Origin: Verrucomicrobiota bacterium
GTDB taxonomy: Bacteria; Verrucomicrobiota; Verrucomicrobiia; Limisphaerales; UBA11320
Direction of reading: 5' to 3'
DNA length: 12,315 nucleotides
Assembly: GCA_016871475.1 (NCBI GenBank)
Contig: VHDG01000030.1
Span: 1 to 12,315, forward strand
Part shown: positions 1 through 7,511 of the stretch, one piece after another
Layout of the letters: every line of letters starts with the position of its first letter
Numbering within the stretch: position 1 is the stretch's first letter
The notes under the pieces: model-generated
Told to the model about the DNA's origin: nothing
What the model saw: the letters and a program-made list of their open reading frames with translations, nothing else
The model's database searches: none
Program-made: the position numbers and the translations under genes

Positions 1-1635
1 CACCCCGCCGGCGTAACATGCCCACGCCACCGAAAAGCCGGCGAGGGCAGCCAGCAGACCGAGAAATGCCGCTGCAGGCGAATGGCCGAAGGGAGCGGTG
101 ATCGACTCGATCCACGATGCGTGCGCGTGATGGTCCGCATGGCCGGACACGGGAAACATTCCGCCGACGAAATGGTCGATGCCCATGACACCGGCGATCA
201 CACTGGGCACCGCAAGAATGCGCAGCGGCCAGGCCATGACCCCTGAAACCTCGTGCGCATGGGCGGCATGATCAGTTCGCGCCTCGCCGAGAAACGCAAC
301 GATCACCAGACGCGACATGTAGAACGCCGTCAGGGCGGCAACACCGACCGCGAGAAGGAACAGACCCACATGGTGATCGAAGGCCGTCGCGAGGATCGCA
401 TCCTTGCTGTAAAAACCACTGAAGGGCGGGGCACCACACAAGGCGAGTGTCCCGATGAGGAAGGTCCAAAAAGTCACCGGCATGCGCTGTTTGATGCCAC
501 CCATCTTCCAGATATCCTGTTCGTGGTGGCAGGCATGAATGACCGCTCCAGCACCCAGGAACAGCATCGCCTTGAAGAACGCGTGGGTCGCAAGGTGGAA
601 CATCGCCGCAGAAGGGCCCCCCAGCCCCACGGCCATCACCATGTAGCCCAGCTGGGAAAGGGTGGAGTAGGCGAGGATCCGTTTGATGTCGTCCTGCTGG
701 ACTGCCATCAGAGCCGCGAGCAGCGCGGTCAGGCCACCGATCCATGCGATGATGTCCAACGATGAGATGCCCTGGAGCCAGCTCAGCGACTCAGGCCAGA
801 CCGTGGCTGGAATCGCAAACAGAAAGAACGTCCTGCAGAGCATGTAAACCCCCGCAGCCACCATGGTCGCAGCATGGATGAGCGCGCTCACGGGCGTAGG
901 ACCTTCCATGGCATCCGGCAGCCAGACATGCAGCGGGAACTGCGCGCTCTTTCCCATCGCGCCACAAAAGATCAGGAGCCCAGCCAGTGGAATCAGGCTG
1001 CCCAGCTTCTCCGGATGCGCACCCAGCTCGGACTTGAGCAGTGCGAAGTCCACGGTTCCTGACGCGGCCCAAAGCATCAGGATGCCCAGAACAAATCCAA
1101 AATCCCCAAGACGGTTGCAGAGAAACGCCTTCTTGCACGCATCGGCGGCGGACTCCTTCTGATGCCAGAATCCAATGAGCAGATAGCTGGAAACACCCAC
1201 CAGCTCCCAGAAGATGAACATCATCACCAGATTCCCTGCGAGCACGATTCCGAGCATCGAGAAGGTGAACAGACTCAGGCTGGCGAAATAACGGGAGATG
1301 CTCCTGTCCTCGTGCATGTAGCCGTAGGAATAGATGTGTATCAGCATTCCCACACCCGTGACGATGAGCAGCATGAGCTGGCTCAGCGGATCGAGCACGA
1401 GATTCAATCCCGCATCCAGGCCTCCGACACTCAACCACTGGATTGAAGCCGGCTGAGCACCGGTTTGTCCCGCGCCCAGGAACAGGGCGATACTGCACAG
1501 GAATGCGAGGCTCACTCCGGCGATGGACAGCTTGGCGGACAGTTCCCGCTGCCGAAGGGTGAAGAGGGTGATGCCAACTGCTGCCAGCAGGGGCAGGAGC
1601 AACACCAGCCAGGCAAGATTAGCGAATTGCAGCAT
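1..1635 (-). CDS. nuoL: NADH-quinone oxidoreductase subunit L, C-terminus beyond window
   Basis: Antiporter-like proton-pumping subunit at the far end of the complex I membrane arm. The frame is open for 545 codons from ATG at 1635 to the left edge, so the C-terminal part (last membrane helices and the long lateral helix) is outside the window; the family is usually over 600 residues. Hydrophobic helices run throughout. Key channel residues are visible: E144 in FWELVG, K229 in GKSAQFPLHVWLPDAMEG, H254 in LIHAATMV, K355 in HAFFKAMLFL and K411 in FYSKD. E144 and K229 fall at the same positions as in E. coli NuoL. A His-rich loop (about residues 456-507) follows, which I read as a loop between helices. 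It starts 15 bases after nuoK with no clear Shine-Dalgarno sequence, so coupling to nuoK translation is likely. nuoM and nuoN should follow to the left. Identity is very secure. Confidence 0.97.
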   Translation of the reverse strand, partial: MLQFANLAWLVLLLPLLAAVGITLFTLRQRELSAKLSIAGVSLAFLCSIALFLGAGQTGAQPASIQWLSVGGLDAGLNLVLDPLSQLMLLIVTGVGMLIHIYSYGYMHEDRSISRYFASLSLFTFSMLGIVLAGNLVMMFIFWELVGVSSYLLIGFWHQKESAADACKKAFLCNRLGDFGFVLGILMLWAASGTVDFALLKSELGAHPEKLGSLIPLAGLLIFCGAMGKSAQFPLHVWLPDAMEGPTPVSALIHAATMVAAGVYMLCRTFFLFAIPATVWPESLSWLQGISSLDIIAWIGGLTALLAALMAVQQDDIKRILAYSTLSQLGYMVMAVGLGGPSAAMFHLATHAFFKAMLFLGAGAVIHACHHEQDIWKMGGIKQRMPVTFWTFLIGTLALCGAPPFSGFYSKDAILATAFDHHVGLFLLAVGVAALTAFYMSRLVIVAFLGEARTDHAAHAHEVSGVMAWPLRILAVPSVIAGVMGIDHFVGGMFPVSGHADHHAHASWIESITAPFGHSPAAAFLGLLAALAGFSVAWACYAGGV

Positions 1636-1650
1636 AGGTTGATCGATGCG

Positions 1651-1971
1651 TCAGAACTTGAGGGTCGCCAGATCCTCCGTGTGGGCTGAAGCCCGGCGGC
1701 GGTAGAGCGCGACGATCAGCGCCAAACCCACAGCCACTTCCGCAGCCGCCACAGTTATGATGAAGAACACCATGATCTGCCCGCTGACATGGTCGCCCAT
1801 GGAATCCTTGTGACGCGTCAGCGCCACCAGGGCCAGGTTCGCAGAGTTCAACATCAGCTCCAACGACATGTAAACGATGAGGATGTTCCGTCGCATGATC
1901 GTACCCAGCAGCCCCAGACAGAACAGCAGGGCGCTGGTTACCAGATAATGCTCAAGGCCGACTTGTGGCAT
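1651..1971 (-). CDS. nuoK: NADH-quinone oxidoreductase subunit K
   Basis: Small membrane subunit of complex I, related to MrpC, forming part of the proton path between NuoJ/A and the antiporter-like subunits. At 106 residues it is close to the usual 100. Three hydrophobic helices are visible. The two conserved membrane glutamates are E38 (in YMSLELMLNSANL) and E78 (in TVAAAEVAVGLALIVALYR), matching the pair known to be needed for proton transfer in this family. The C-terminal tail, after about residue 92, is short and polar. It lies 11 bases after nuoJ and 15 before nuoL, so it is part of the same transcript. Nothing is missing or unusual. Confidence 0.97.
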   Translation of the reverse strand: MPQVGLEHYLVTSALLFCLGLLGTIMRRNILIVYMSLELMLNSANLALVALTRHKDSMGDHVSGQIMVFFIITVAAAEVAVGLALIVALYRRRASAHTEDLATLKF

Positions 1972-1982
1972 AAGATTCCGGG

Positions 1983-2489
1983 CTATTTCAGTTCCTTCTT
2001 GCTCAGCAGGATCGCCCCGACCATGGCGGCCAGCAGAAGCAAGGACACGATTTCAAACGGCAACAGATGCTCCGAGAACAGCGCCCTTCCGAGGGTCTTT
2101 GTATCCCCCTCGAAAGTTGGGTTGAGCCCGTTGCCCACCCCTGACTGCCACAGGGTCGGAACCAACAGCACACCCAGGGCGCCGGTGGCCAGCAAACCTG
2201 TGACGAGCCCGAAGATCTTCACCCGCCGCTTTTCTTCGTCCCTCAGATCCAGAAGCATGATCACAAACAGGAAAAGCACCATGACCGCCCCGGCGTAAAC
2301 AATGATCTGGATTGCCGCGATGAAGAACGCGTGCAGGAGCACGTACAGACCGGCGAGCGACAGGATTGTGAGGACGAGGAACATCGCGCTCGTGACCGGG
2401 CTTCGACTGAACGGGTTTGCGACCACCAGGGCACCGAACAGCACCGTCATCGCGGCGAAGAGATAGAAGAACAGGTCAGGATAGGCCAT
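1983..2489 (-). CDS. nuoJ: NADH-quinone oxidoreductase subunit J
   Basis: Membrane subunit of complex I that, with NuoA, H and K, links quinone reduction to proton movement. The 168-residue product has about five hydrophobic helices. The third carries the family hallmark YAGAVMVLFLFVIMLL (about residues 65-80), the helix that switches between alpha and pi-bulge forms in solved structures. A polar loop (about 116-135) precedes the last helix, and the protein ends in SKKELK. The gene starts 12 bases after nuoI and ends 11 before nuoK. Length and motif are normal for the family. Confidence 0.96.
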   Translation of the reverse strand: MAYPDLFFYLFAAMTVLFGALVVANPFSRSPVTSAMFLVLTILSLAGLYVLLHAFFIAAIQIIVYAGAVMVLFLFVIMLLDLRDEEKRRVKIFGLVTGLLATGALGVLLVPTLWQSGVGNGLNPTFEGDTKTLGRALFSEHLLPFEIVSLLLLAAMVGAILLSKKELK

Positions 2490-2501
2490 GGCAGGATCTC
2501 G

Positions 2502-3080
2502 CTATTCGGGCTTGAAGGCGTCTTGCTTCCGGGCCTCATCCGCTTTCTGTTTCCATTTCATGATCGGACCTCGATGGACACCACCCAGCGCCAGGAGTTT
2601 TTCCTTGTCGTAGATCATCTCAGAGCGGCTCACCCCGGTCAGGGAGTAGTCCTTCTGAAGGAAAATCGCCTCCTCAGGGCACACCTCCTGGCAAAACCCG
2701 CAGAAGATGCACCGAAGCATGTTGATCTCAAATTCCTTCGGGCGCTTCTCGACGTTCCCGGTGGTGGGATCGACGGCGGGGCCGGGAGGGGTGATCCGGA
2801 TGGCCTTCGGAGGACAGACAAACTCACACAGCTGACAGGAAACGCACTTGGTTCGATCCTCCGTGTCCTTCACCAGATACGGAGCCCCCCGATAGCCCTC
2901 GGGAACAGTCCATTTCTGCTCAGGGTATTCCATGGTCACCACCTTACCCCGGAACAAAGTGTTCCAAAAGTGGCGGAAGGTGACCTTCAGTCCACTCCAC
3001 AGCGTGGGCACGTAGAGCTTCTCAAGGAACGTGAGCTCGGTTCGCTTGACGGTCGTCAGGTTGTTCCTCGCGTTGTTCAT
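2502..3080 (-). CDS. nuoI: NADH-quinone oxidoreductase subunit I (two [4Fe-4S] clusters)
   Basis: Ferredoxin-like subunit of the connecting arm that carries clusters N6a and N6b and passes electrons from NuoG to NuoB. The 192-residue product has two complete CxxCxxCxxxCP motifs: C79, C82, C85, C89 and C124, C127, C130, C134. About 30 residues lie between the two motifs, including a Pro/Gly stretch (PPGPAVDPTTGN). The N-terminal 45 residues contain the amphipathic region that lies on the membrane in other NuoI proteins. The C-terminal tail is charged (KWKQKADEARKQD). The start codon overlaps the stop of nuoH's upstream neighbour region by four bases: nuoI begins at 3080 and nuoH, which precedes it in the transcript, ends at 3077, so translation is probably coupled. 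All ligands are intact. Confidence 0.97.
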   Translation of the reverse strand: MNNARNNLTTVKRTELTFLEKLYVPTLWSGLKVTFRHFWNTLFRGKVVTMEYPEQKWTVPEGYRGAPYLVKDTEDRTKCVSCQLCEFVCPPKAIRITPPGPAVDPTTGNVEKRPKEFEINMLRCIFCGFCQEVCPEEAIFLQKDYSLTGVSRSEMIYDKEKLLALGGVHRGPIMKWKQKADEARKQDAFKPE

Positions 3081-4183
3081 GGGGCGTGCTTGAGGTAGAG
3101 GATCACCGCAGTGATCACGATGTTCGCAAGTGCGATCGGGATAAACCGCCGCCAGCCCAGATCCATCAGCTGGTCATACCGAAACCGGGGAAGCATCCAT
3201 CTCACCCAGATGAAAATGCTCATCAGCACCAACACCTTCGCCAGGAAGATCCCGATGTGCGCGATCCCGATCCAAAGCCCTCCCTCCGCCGGCGCATTCG
3301 CGTTCAAGCCAAACCAGGGCAAAGTCCATCCCCCCAGGAACAACGTCACCATCATCGCGGATGAGGCGATCATGTTCGAATATTCCCCCATGAAAAACAG
3401 CGCGAACTTCATGCTGCTGTATTCCGTGTGGTATCCCCCGACGAGCTCGGTTTCGGACTCGGGCAGGTCGAAAGGCAGGCGGTTGGTTTCAGCAAACGCC
3501 GCCACCATGAAGATGAAGAACGCGACGGGCTGCTGAAAGATGATCCAGCTGAAAAGGCCGCCGGATTGGTGTTGGATGACTTTTCCAAGATTGAGATCCC
3601 CCACCAGCATGAAAACGGGGATCACGCTCATCCCCATCGCGATCTCATAGGAGATCATCTGCGCGCTGGATCGTATGCCGCCAAGAAATGGATACTTCGA
3701 GTTCGCGGCATACCCCGCGAGCACGAGGCCGTAAACCCCCAGCGAGACGATGCCGAAGGTGTAGAGGATGCCCACGTTCAGGTCTGCGATGACCATCTTC
3801 TCGGTTCCGATGTATGAACCGAACGGGATCACGGCCATCGTCATGAAAGCCGGGATCAGCGCAATCGCGGGAGCGAGCCAGAAGTAAGCCTTCCGAACGT
3901 AGTTCGGCGTGAAATCCTCCTTCAGGAACGATTTCAGGCCGTCGGCCAGGGGTTGCCAGATCCCCAGCCGGGTCAGGAACGGACCCAGCACCGGGACGCT
4001 TCCCAGAAGCGGCAAGGCCACCCGGTTCGGACCAACCCGGTCCTGGATGAACGCAGAGATTTTTCTCTCGGCGAGAACCGAGTAGGCGACCATGGGCAGG
4101 AGCACCGCGAGAACGGCGCATATCTTCACCAGCCCCATCACGAGCTCGCGGTGCAGATAGATAAAATCCATGATGGAGTCCAT
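3077..4183 (-). CDS. nuoH: NADH-quinone oxidoreductase subunit H
   Basis: Membrane subunit that forms much of the quinone chamber and the first half-channel of complex I. The 368-residue product has about eight hydrophobic helices. Family signatures are ERKISAFIQDRVGPNR (39-54), GYAANSKYPFLGGIRSSAQM (157-176), the acidic loop ETNRLPFDLPESETELVGGY (232-251) followed by HTEYS, and the C-terminal RWMLPRFRYDQLMDLGWRR. Between GPNR and QPLADGLK there is an extra segment of roughly a dozen residues (VALPLLGSVPVLGPFLTRLG) compared with the usual short GPFGLLQPLAD joint. The gene follows nuoG by 7 bases and overlaps nuoI by 4. The start at 4183 leaves a normal first helix. Confidence 0.97.
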   Translation of the reverse strand: MDSIMDFIYLHRELVMGLVKICAVLAVLLPMVAYSVLAERKISAFIQDRVGPNRVALPLLGSVPVLGPFLTRLGIWQPLADGLKSFLKEDFTPNYVRKAYFWLAPAIALIPAFMTMAVIPFGSYIGTEKMVIADLNVGILYTFGIVSLGVYGLVLAGYAANSKYPFLGGIRSSAQMISYEIAMGMSVIPVFMLVGDLNLGKVIQHQSGGLFSWIIFQQPVAFFIFMVAAFAETNRLPFDLPESETELVGGYHTEYSSMKFALFFMGEYSNMIASSAMMVTLFLGGWTLPWFGLNANAPAEGGLWIGIAHIGIFLAKVLVLMSIFIWVRWMLPRFRYDQLMDLGWRRFIPIALANIVITAVILYLKHAP

Positions 4184-4190
4184 GTATTGA

Positions 4191-5903
4191 TCAGAGCTTC
4201 ACGTTCACGCCGAGATCCCCAATCCGGGACCACTCCAGCCCAGCGAACGCAGGAGTGTCCTTCGCCATTTGGTTAAACAGCCCCTCCAGGCTCTTGAAAT
4301 TCTCCGGCCTGCCCAGAAGCTGAAGCAGCTCACCCAGGAATTCCCACTCCGGTCGGGCGTCGCCCTTCGGCTCAACAGCCTTCATGAACTTCTGCAACCG
4401 TCCTTTCACATTCACAAACGTGCCCCGCTTCTCAATGTGGGCACATCCGGGCAACAAGAAGTGAGCTCGCTGCGTGGTCTCGTTTGGAAGCACATCGCTC
4501 ACGATCAGGTGATCAAGCCTCGACAGCACATCGCCCTCCAGACCGTGCCGCGTGACGTCTTCCCCAAACACCACCAGCGTCTTGATCTGTCCGTTCCGAA
4601 TCCCCGCCGCGATCTTCGGGATCTGAATCCCCATCTCGGTGTAAGCCACTCCCGTCAGCCGAACCCCGTTGCTGTTGGGATTCTTGTCCGGGCTCACCAA
4701 CAGGGCGTCCCCCTGCCCTTCCCGTGCGATGGAATCAGTGATCGCCCCGCAAAGAACCGCCAGTTTATTGAGCAGGTAAAGTTCCTCGTTGGTCTGCCGT
4801 GCGGACAGAACCATCGCCACGGATCCCTTGGGAGCATTTCGCAAAACCTCCGCCACTTCCGCAAGCACACCAGTCCACGTCCCGGATCCGGTGCGCGTGC
4901 TGATGACGGTCGAGAGGCGATCCTCCCTCTGGACCCATTTGTAATTCAATCGCCCGTGATCACACATCCACGGGCCGTTCACTGCATCGTTTTGACGGGG
5001 CTCGAACCGAAGGAGCTTCTCCTCCCTCGCCCCGGCCGTGATGTTGCAGCCTGTCCCACAGGTCGCACACAACGACTTGGTTTCCTTGAGGAACCAGACC
5101 CGCATCTGGAAACGAAAGTCCTTGGACGTCAACGCCCCCACCGGACAGAGGTCCACCGTGTTGAGCGAATAGTTGTTGTCGAACTGGCGGCCCGGATAAG
5201 CGGCGATGGAGTTGTAGCTTCCACGGTTGACGATGCCCAGGGCGTCATCGCCTGCGACGTCGCGCGTGAACCGGATGCATCGTGTGCACAGGACGCATCG
5301 TTCGTCATCGAGCATGATCCGGGGCCCGAGATCCACCTGCTTGGGTTTGTGCACCTTCGTCTCCACGAAACGGCTCGTCGCCTGCCCGTGCTCCACCGAG
5401 TACTCCTGAAGCTTGCATTCCCCGGCCTGATCACAGATCGGACAATCCAGGGGATGATTGATGAGCAGCGACTCAAGCACAGCCTCGCGCATTTGCTTCG
5501 TGGCTGCCGAGCTCGGATACAACTCCATCCCGGGAGAGATGGGGGTCGCGCAGGCGATGGCTCCGCGGGCGGCGTCGGGCTCGTAGGGGAGCACCGATCG
5601 GGCGATCTTTGGCGAGCCATCCTCGTTCAGCACCGGTTTGCGGTCGGGCCCCATCATCGGAGTTCCGAACTCGATGAGGCACATGCGGCAATTGCCGGCG
5701 ATGGGAAGCTTGGGATGATAGCAATAGTGGGGGACCTCCAGGCCCGCCATCGCACATGCCTGAAGCATGGTCGTGGGCTGGGGCTTCCCTTGCCAGTCGG
5801 GCATCGTTTTGGGGACGTCAAGCTCGCGTCCGTCCACCTTGATCCGGATGGTTTCCACCGGAGGAGGCGCGGGTTTCAATTCGGCTGTGGTCGGTGTGGA
5901 CAT
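4191..5903 (-). CDS. nuoG: NADH-quinone oxidoreductase subunit G, short form with cluster N7
   Basis: Iron-sulfur subunit of the NADH arm, carrying electrons from NuoF towards NuoI. Ligands seen: [2Fe-2S] N1b at C61, C72, C75, C118; His-ligated N5 at H150, C154, C157, C163; N4 at C203, C206, C209, C253; and a C-x2-C-x3-C-x27-C set at C279, C282, C286, C314 that fits the off-path cluster N7. The loop between C75 and C118 is about 42 residues, clearly longer than the roughly dozen residues usual there. After the N7 region only about 250 residues of molybdopterin-oxidoreductase-like fold remain, ending with EKRGTFVNVKGRLQ (491-504). At 570 residues it is much shorter than E. coli NuoG (about 900) or Thermus Nqo3 (about 780). 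No degraded remainder exists, because nuoH starts 7 bases on. It follows nuoF by 3 bases. Confidence 0.96.
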   Translation of the reverse strand: MSTPTTAELKPAPPPVETIRIKVDGRELDVPKTMPDWQGKPQPTTMLQACAMAGLEVPHYCYHPKLPIAGNCRMCLIEFGTPMMGPDRKPVLNEDGSPKIARSVLPYEPDAARGAIACATPISPGMELYPSSAATKQMREAVLESLLINHPLDCPICDQAGECKLQEYSVEHGQATSRFVETKVHKPKQVDLGPRIMLDDERCVLCTRCIRFTRDVAGDDALGIVNRGSYNSIAAYPGRQFDNNYSLNTVDLCPVGALTSKDFRFQMRVWFLKETKSLCATCGTGCNITAGAREEKLLRFEPRQNDAVNGPWMCDHGRLNYKWVQREDRLSTVISTRTGSGTWTGVLAEVAEVLRNAPKGSVAMVLSARQTNEELYLLNKLAVLCGAITDSIAREGQGDALLVSPDKNPNSNGVRLTGVAYTEMGIQIPKIAAGIRNGQIKTLVVFGEDVTRHGLEGDVLSRLDHLIVSDVLPNETTQRAHFLLPGCAHIEKRGTFVNVKGRLQKFMKAVEPKGDARPEWEFLGELLQLLGRPENFKSLEGLFNQMAKDTPAFAGLEWSRIGDLGVNVKL

Positions 5904-5906
5904 GCT

Positions 5907-7343
5907 TCAGATGACAGGGAGACCGGGGCTGGCTGCGGTGGGATGACCCGTGGCGCCTTGGATGCTTCCGTGGCGTGCTTCATCTGCAGCGCCCCGCGAC
6001 TCAAACTCGTCCTTGAACTTCTTCACAAAGCTCAGCACCGGCCAGGCACAAGCCTCGCCAAATGCACAGATCGTGCGCCCCTGAATGTTCTGTGCAATGT
6101 GCAACAGGTAATCCGCATCAGCCTTGCGCCCATGCCCGTGGGTCATGCGATGCAACGCCTTGCTCATCCAAAGCGCCCCTTCGCGGCAGGGCGTGCACTG
6201 CCCGCAGCTCTCATGGGCATAGAACTCGCTCACGTTCGCCAGTGCCTCCACGATGTCCGTGGAGTCGTCCATGACGATGATCGCGCCCGACCCGGACATC
6301 GACCCAGCCTGTTGCAGCGAATCGAAGTCATAGGGCAAATCCAGGATGCCCACGTCCACCGCGGCCATCTGCCCGTCCGGACCTTTGCGCTTCAATTTGA
6401 AGGTCTCGCCAGCCTTGAAAACCTTGGAGGAGGATCCTCCCGGAATAATCGCCTTGAGCTTGCGGCCGTCGCGCATTCCGCCACCGAAGTTCTCGTGGAA
6501 GATCAGCTCGCCCATGGTCACCTTCCCGACCTCCACCTCGAAGTATCCCGGACGTTTCACATGGCCGCTCAGGCTCAGGATCCTCGTGCCGGTGTTGTTG
6601 GGAGTTCCGAGTTTTGCGTATTCACCGGAGCCCATCGCCACGATGTGTTTCACCGCAGCAAGGGTCTCCACGTTGTTCACGATGGTCGGGCATTGGTAGA
6701 GGCCGAGCACCGCGGGAAAGTAAGGAGGCTTGATCCGCGGATAAGCCCGCTTGCCCTCCAGGGACTCGATAAGACCGGTCTCCTCACCACAGATGTAGGC
6801 GCCGGCCCCACGATGAACATGGATCTCGAGGCTGTAGCCCGAACCCAGGATGTTGGGTCCCAGGAAATTCCTGGCCCGCGCCTCCTTGATTGCCTTGTTG
6901 AGAAGCTTGGCACCCTCGGGCATCTCGCCGCGGATGTAGATGTAGGCGAGCTTCACGTCATTCGCGAAGCAGGAGATGACCATGCCCTCGATGAGCTGAT
7001 GGGGATCCTTGTGGATGATCTGTCGGTCCTTGAACGTGCCGGGCTCCGATTCGTCGGCGTTGCAGATCAGATAGATCGGCTTGCCGCTCCGGCGGTCCAC
7101 GAACGACCATTTCAACCCACACGAGAAACCGGCGCCGCCCCGACCTCGCAAACCGGACTTGAGCACCTCATCACGGATCTGCTCCTGGGCAGACATGCGC
7201 TTGCCATCCGGCAGTTCACGTGGGGCGAGAGCGAGCGCCTTGCGGAGGGATTCGTAGCCTCCGTGACGCAGATAGCACTCGATGTCCGGGGTGTATCCGG
7301 GCTCGTCAGCGTGCTTCAGGATCAATCGATATTCTTGCGGCAT
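5907..7343 (-). CDS. nuoF: NADH-quinone oxidoreductase subunit F (NADH- and FMN-binding)
   Basis: Entry subunit of complex I: binds NADH and FMN and passes electrons to cluster N3. In the 478-residue product the FMN glycine loop is GLRGRGGAGF (64-73), the nucleotide region includes CNADESEPGTFKDR (94-107), and GAYICGEETGLIESLEGKR (181-199) follows. N3 ligands are C380, C383 and C386 in SCGQCTPCREG, plus C426. Directly after the glycine loop the sequence reads SCGLKW where most family members have PTGLKW. The last 30 residues are a low-complexity Ala/Gly/His tail. The ATG at 7343 gives a normal N-terminus; a weak purine-rich GAGAG lies about 9 bases upstream. The 168-base gap before it contains a tRNA gene on the other strand, so nuoF either is read through from nuoE or has its own promoter, which I could not identify. 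Confidence 0.97.
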   Translation of the reverse strand: MPQEYRLILKHADEPGYTPDIECYLRHGGYESLRKALALAPRELPDGKRMSAQEQIRDEVLKSGLRGRGGAGFSCGLKWSFVDRRSGKPIYLICNADESEPGTFKDRQIIHKDPHQLIEGMVISCFANDVKLAYIYIRGEMPEGAKLLNKAIKEARARNFLGPNILGSGYSLEIHVHRGAGAYICGEETGLIESLEGKRAYPRIKPPYFPAVLGLYQCPTIVNNVETLAAVKHIVAMGSGEYAKLGTPNNTGTRILSLSGHVKRPGYFEVEVGKVTMGELIFHENFGGGMRDGRKLKAIIPGGSSSKVFKAGETFKLKRKGPDGQMAAVDVGILDLPYDFDSLQQAGSMSGSGAIIVMDDSTDIVEALANVSEFYAHESCGQCTPCREGALWMSKALHRMTHGHGRKADADYLLHIAQNIQGRTICAFGEACAWPVLSFVKKFKDEFESRGAADEARHGSIQGATGHPTAASPGLPVI

Positions 7344-7348
7344 GCAGC

Positions 7349-7376
7349 TTGACTCTCAGTTCAAAATACTTACTTT
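7349..7376 (+). promoter_or_regulatory. Candidate promoter for tRNA-Gln
   Basis: TTGACT at 7349-7354 is a five-of-six match to the -35 consensus, and TACTTT at 7371-7376 is a weak -10 match after a 16-base spacer. The bases that follow (GCGGCCCGC) are GC-rich, as is typical of stable-RNA promoters under stringent control. Transcription would start a few bases before the mature tRNA 5' end at 7390. The -35 box lies only 6 bases upstream of the nuoF start codon on the opposite strand, so it sits within the nuoF leader. Inferred from sequence alone. Confidence 0.45.
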
Positions 7377-7389
7377 TGCGGCCCGCTAC

Positions 7390-7463
7390 TGCCCGATGGT
7401 GTAACGGTAGCACAGCAGACTCTGGATCTGTTTGTCATGGTTCAAATCCATGTCGGGCAGCCA
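7390..7463 (+). tRNA. tRNA-Gln, anticodon CUG, CCA encoded
   Basis: A full cloverleaf can be drawn. The acceptor stem TGCCCGA (7390-7396) pairs with TCGGGCA (7453-7459). The D arm is GTGT/GCAC. The anticodon stem GCAGA/TCTGT closes with one G-U pair around the loop CTCTGGA, giving anticodon CTG, which reads CAG (glutamine). The T arm CATGG-TTCAAAT-CCATG is perfect. The discriminator is G73 and the CCA end is encoded (7461-7463). The weak U1-A72 first pair is typical of bacterial tRNA-Gln. The gene lies between nuoE and nuoF but points the opposite way, so any nuoE-to-nuoF read-through transcript contains its complement. No intrinsic terminator with a T-run is visible after it; its transcript heads towards the 3' end of nuoE. 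Confidence 0.96.
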
Positions 7464-7511
7464 ACAGCTCCCCAGCCAGCGCCGGCAAACCAAGGTGTTC
7501 TTCCCTCCGGT

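Noticed and set aside
272..1498. Two apparent minus-strand open frames at 272-745 and 791-1498
   Set aside because: They are out-of-frame shadows of nuoL, whose true frame is open through the whole 1-1635 region and encodes all the family motifs.
4269..7352. A 1027-codon open frame on the plus strand across nuoG and nuoF
   Set aside because: It is codon-aligned antisense to both genes. Its stops would need TTA, CTA or TCA codons in the sense genes, which GC-rich genomes rarely use. The product has no recognisable domain, while the opposite strand encodes clear NuoG and NuoF.
7464..7511. Possible terminator after the tRNA gene
   Set aside because: No stable hairpin followed by a T-run is visible on the plus strand.
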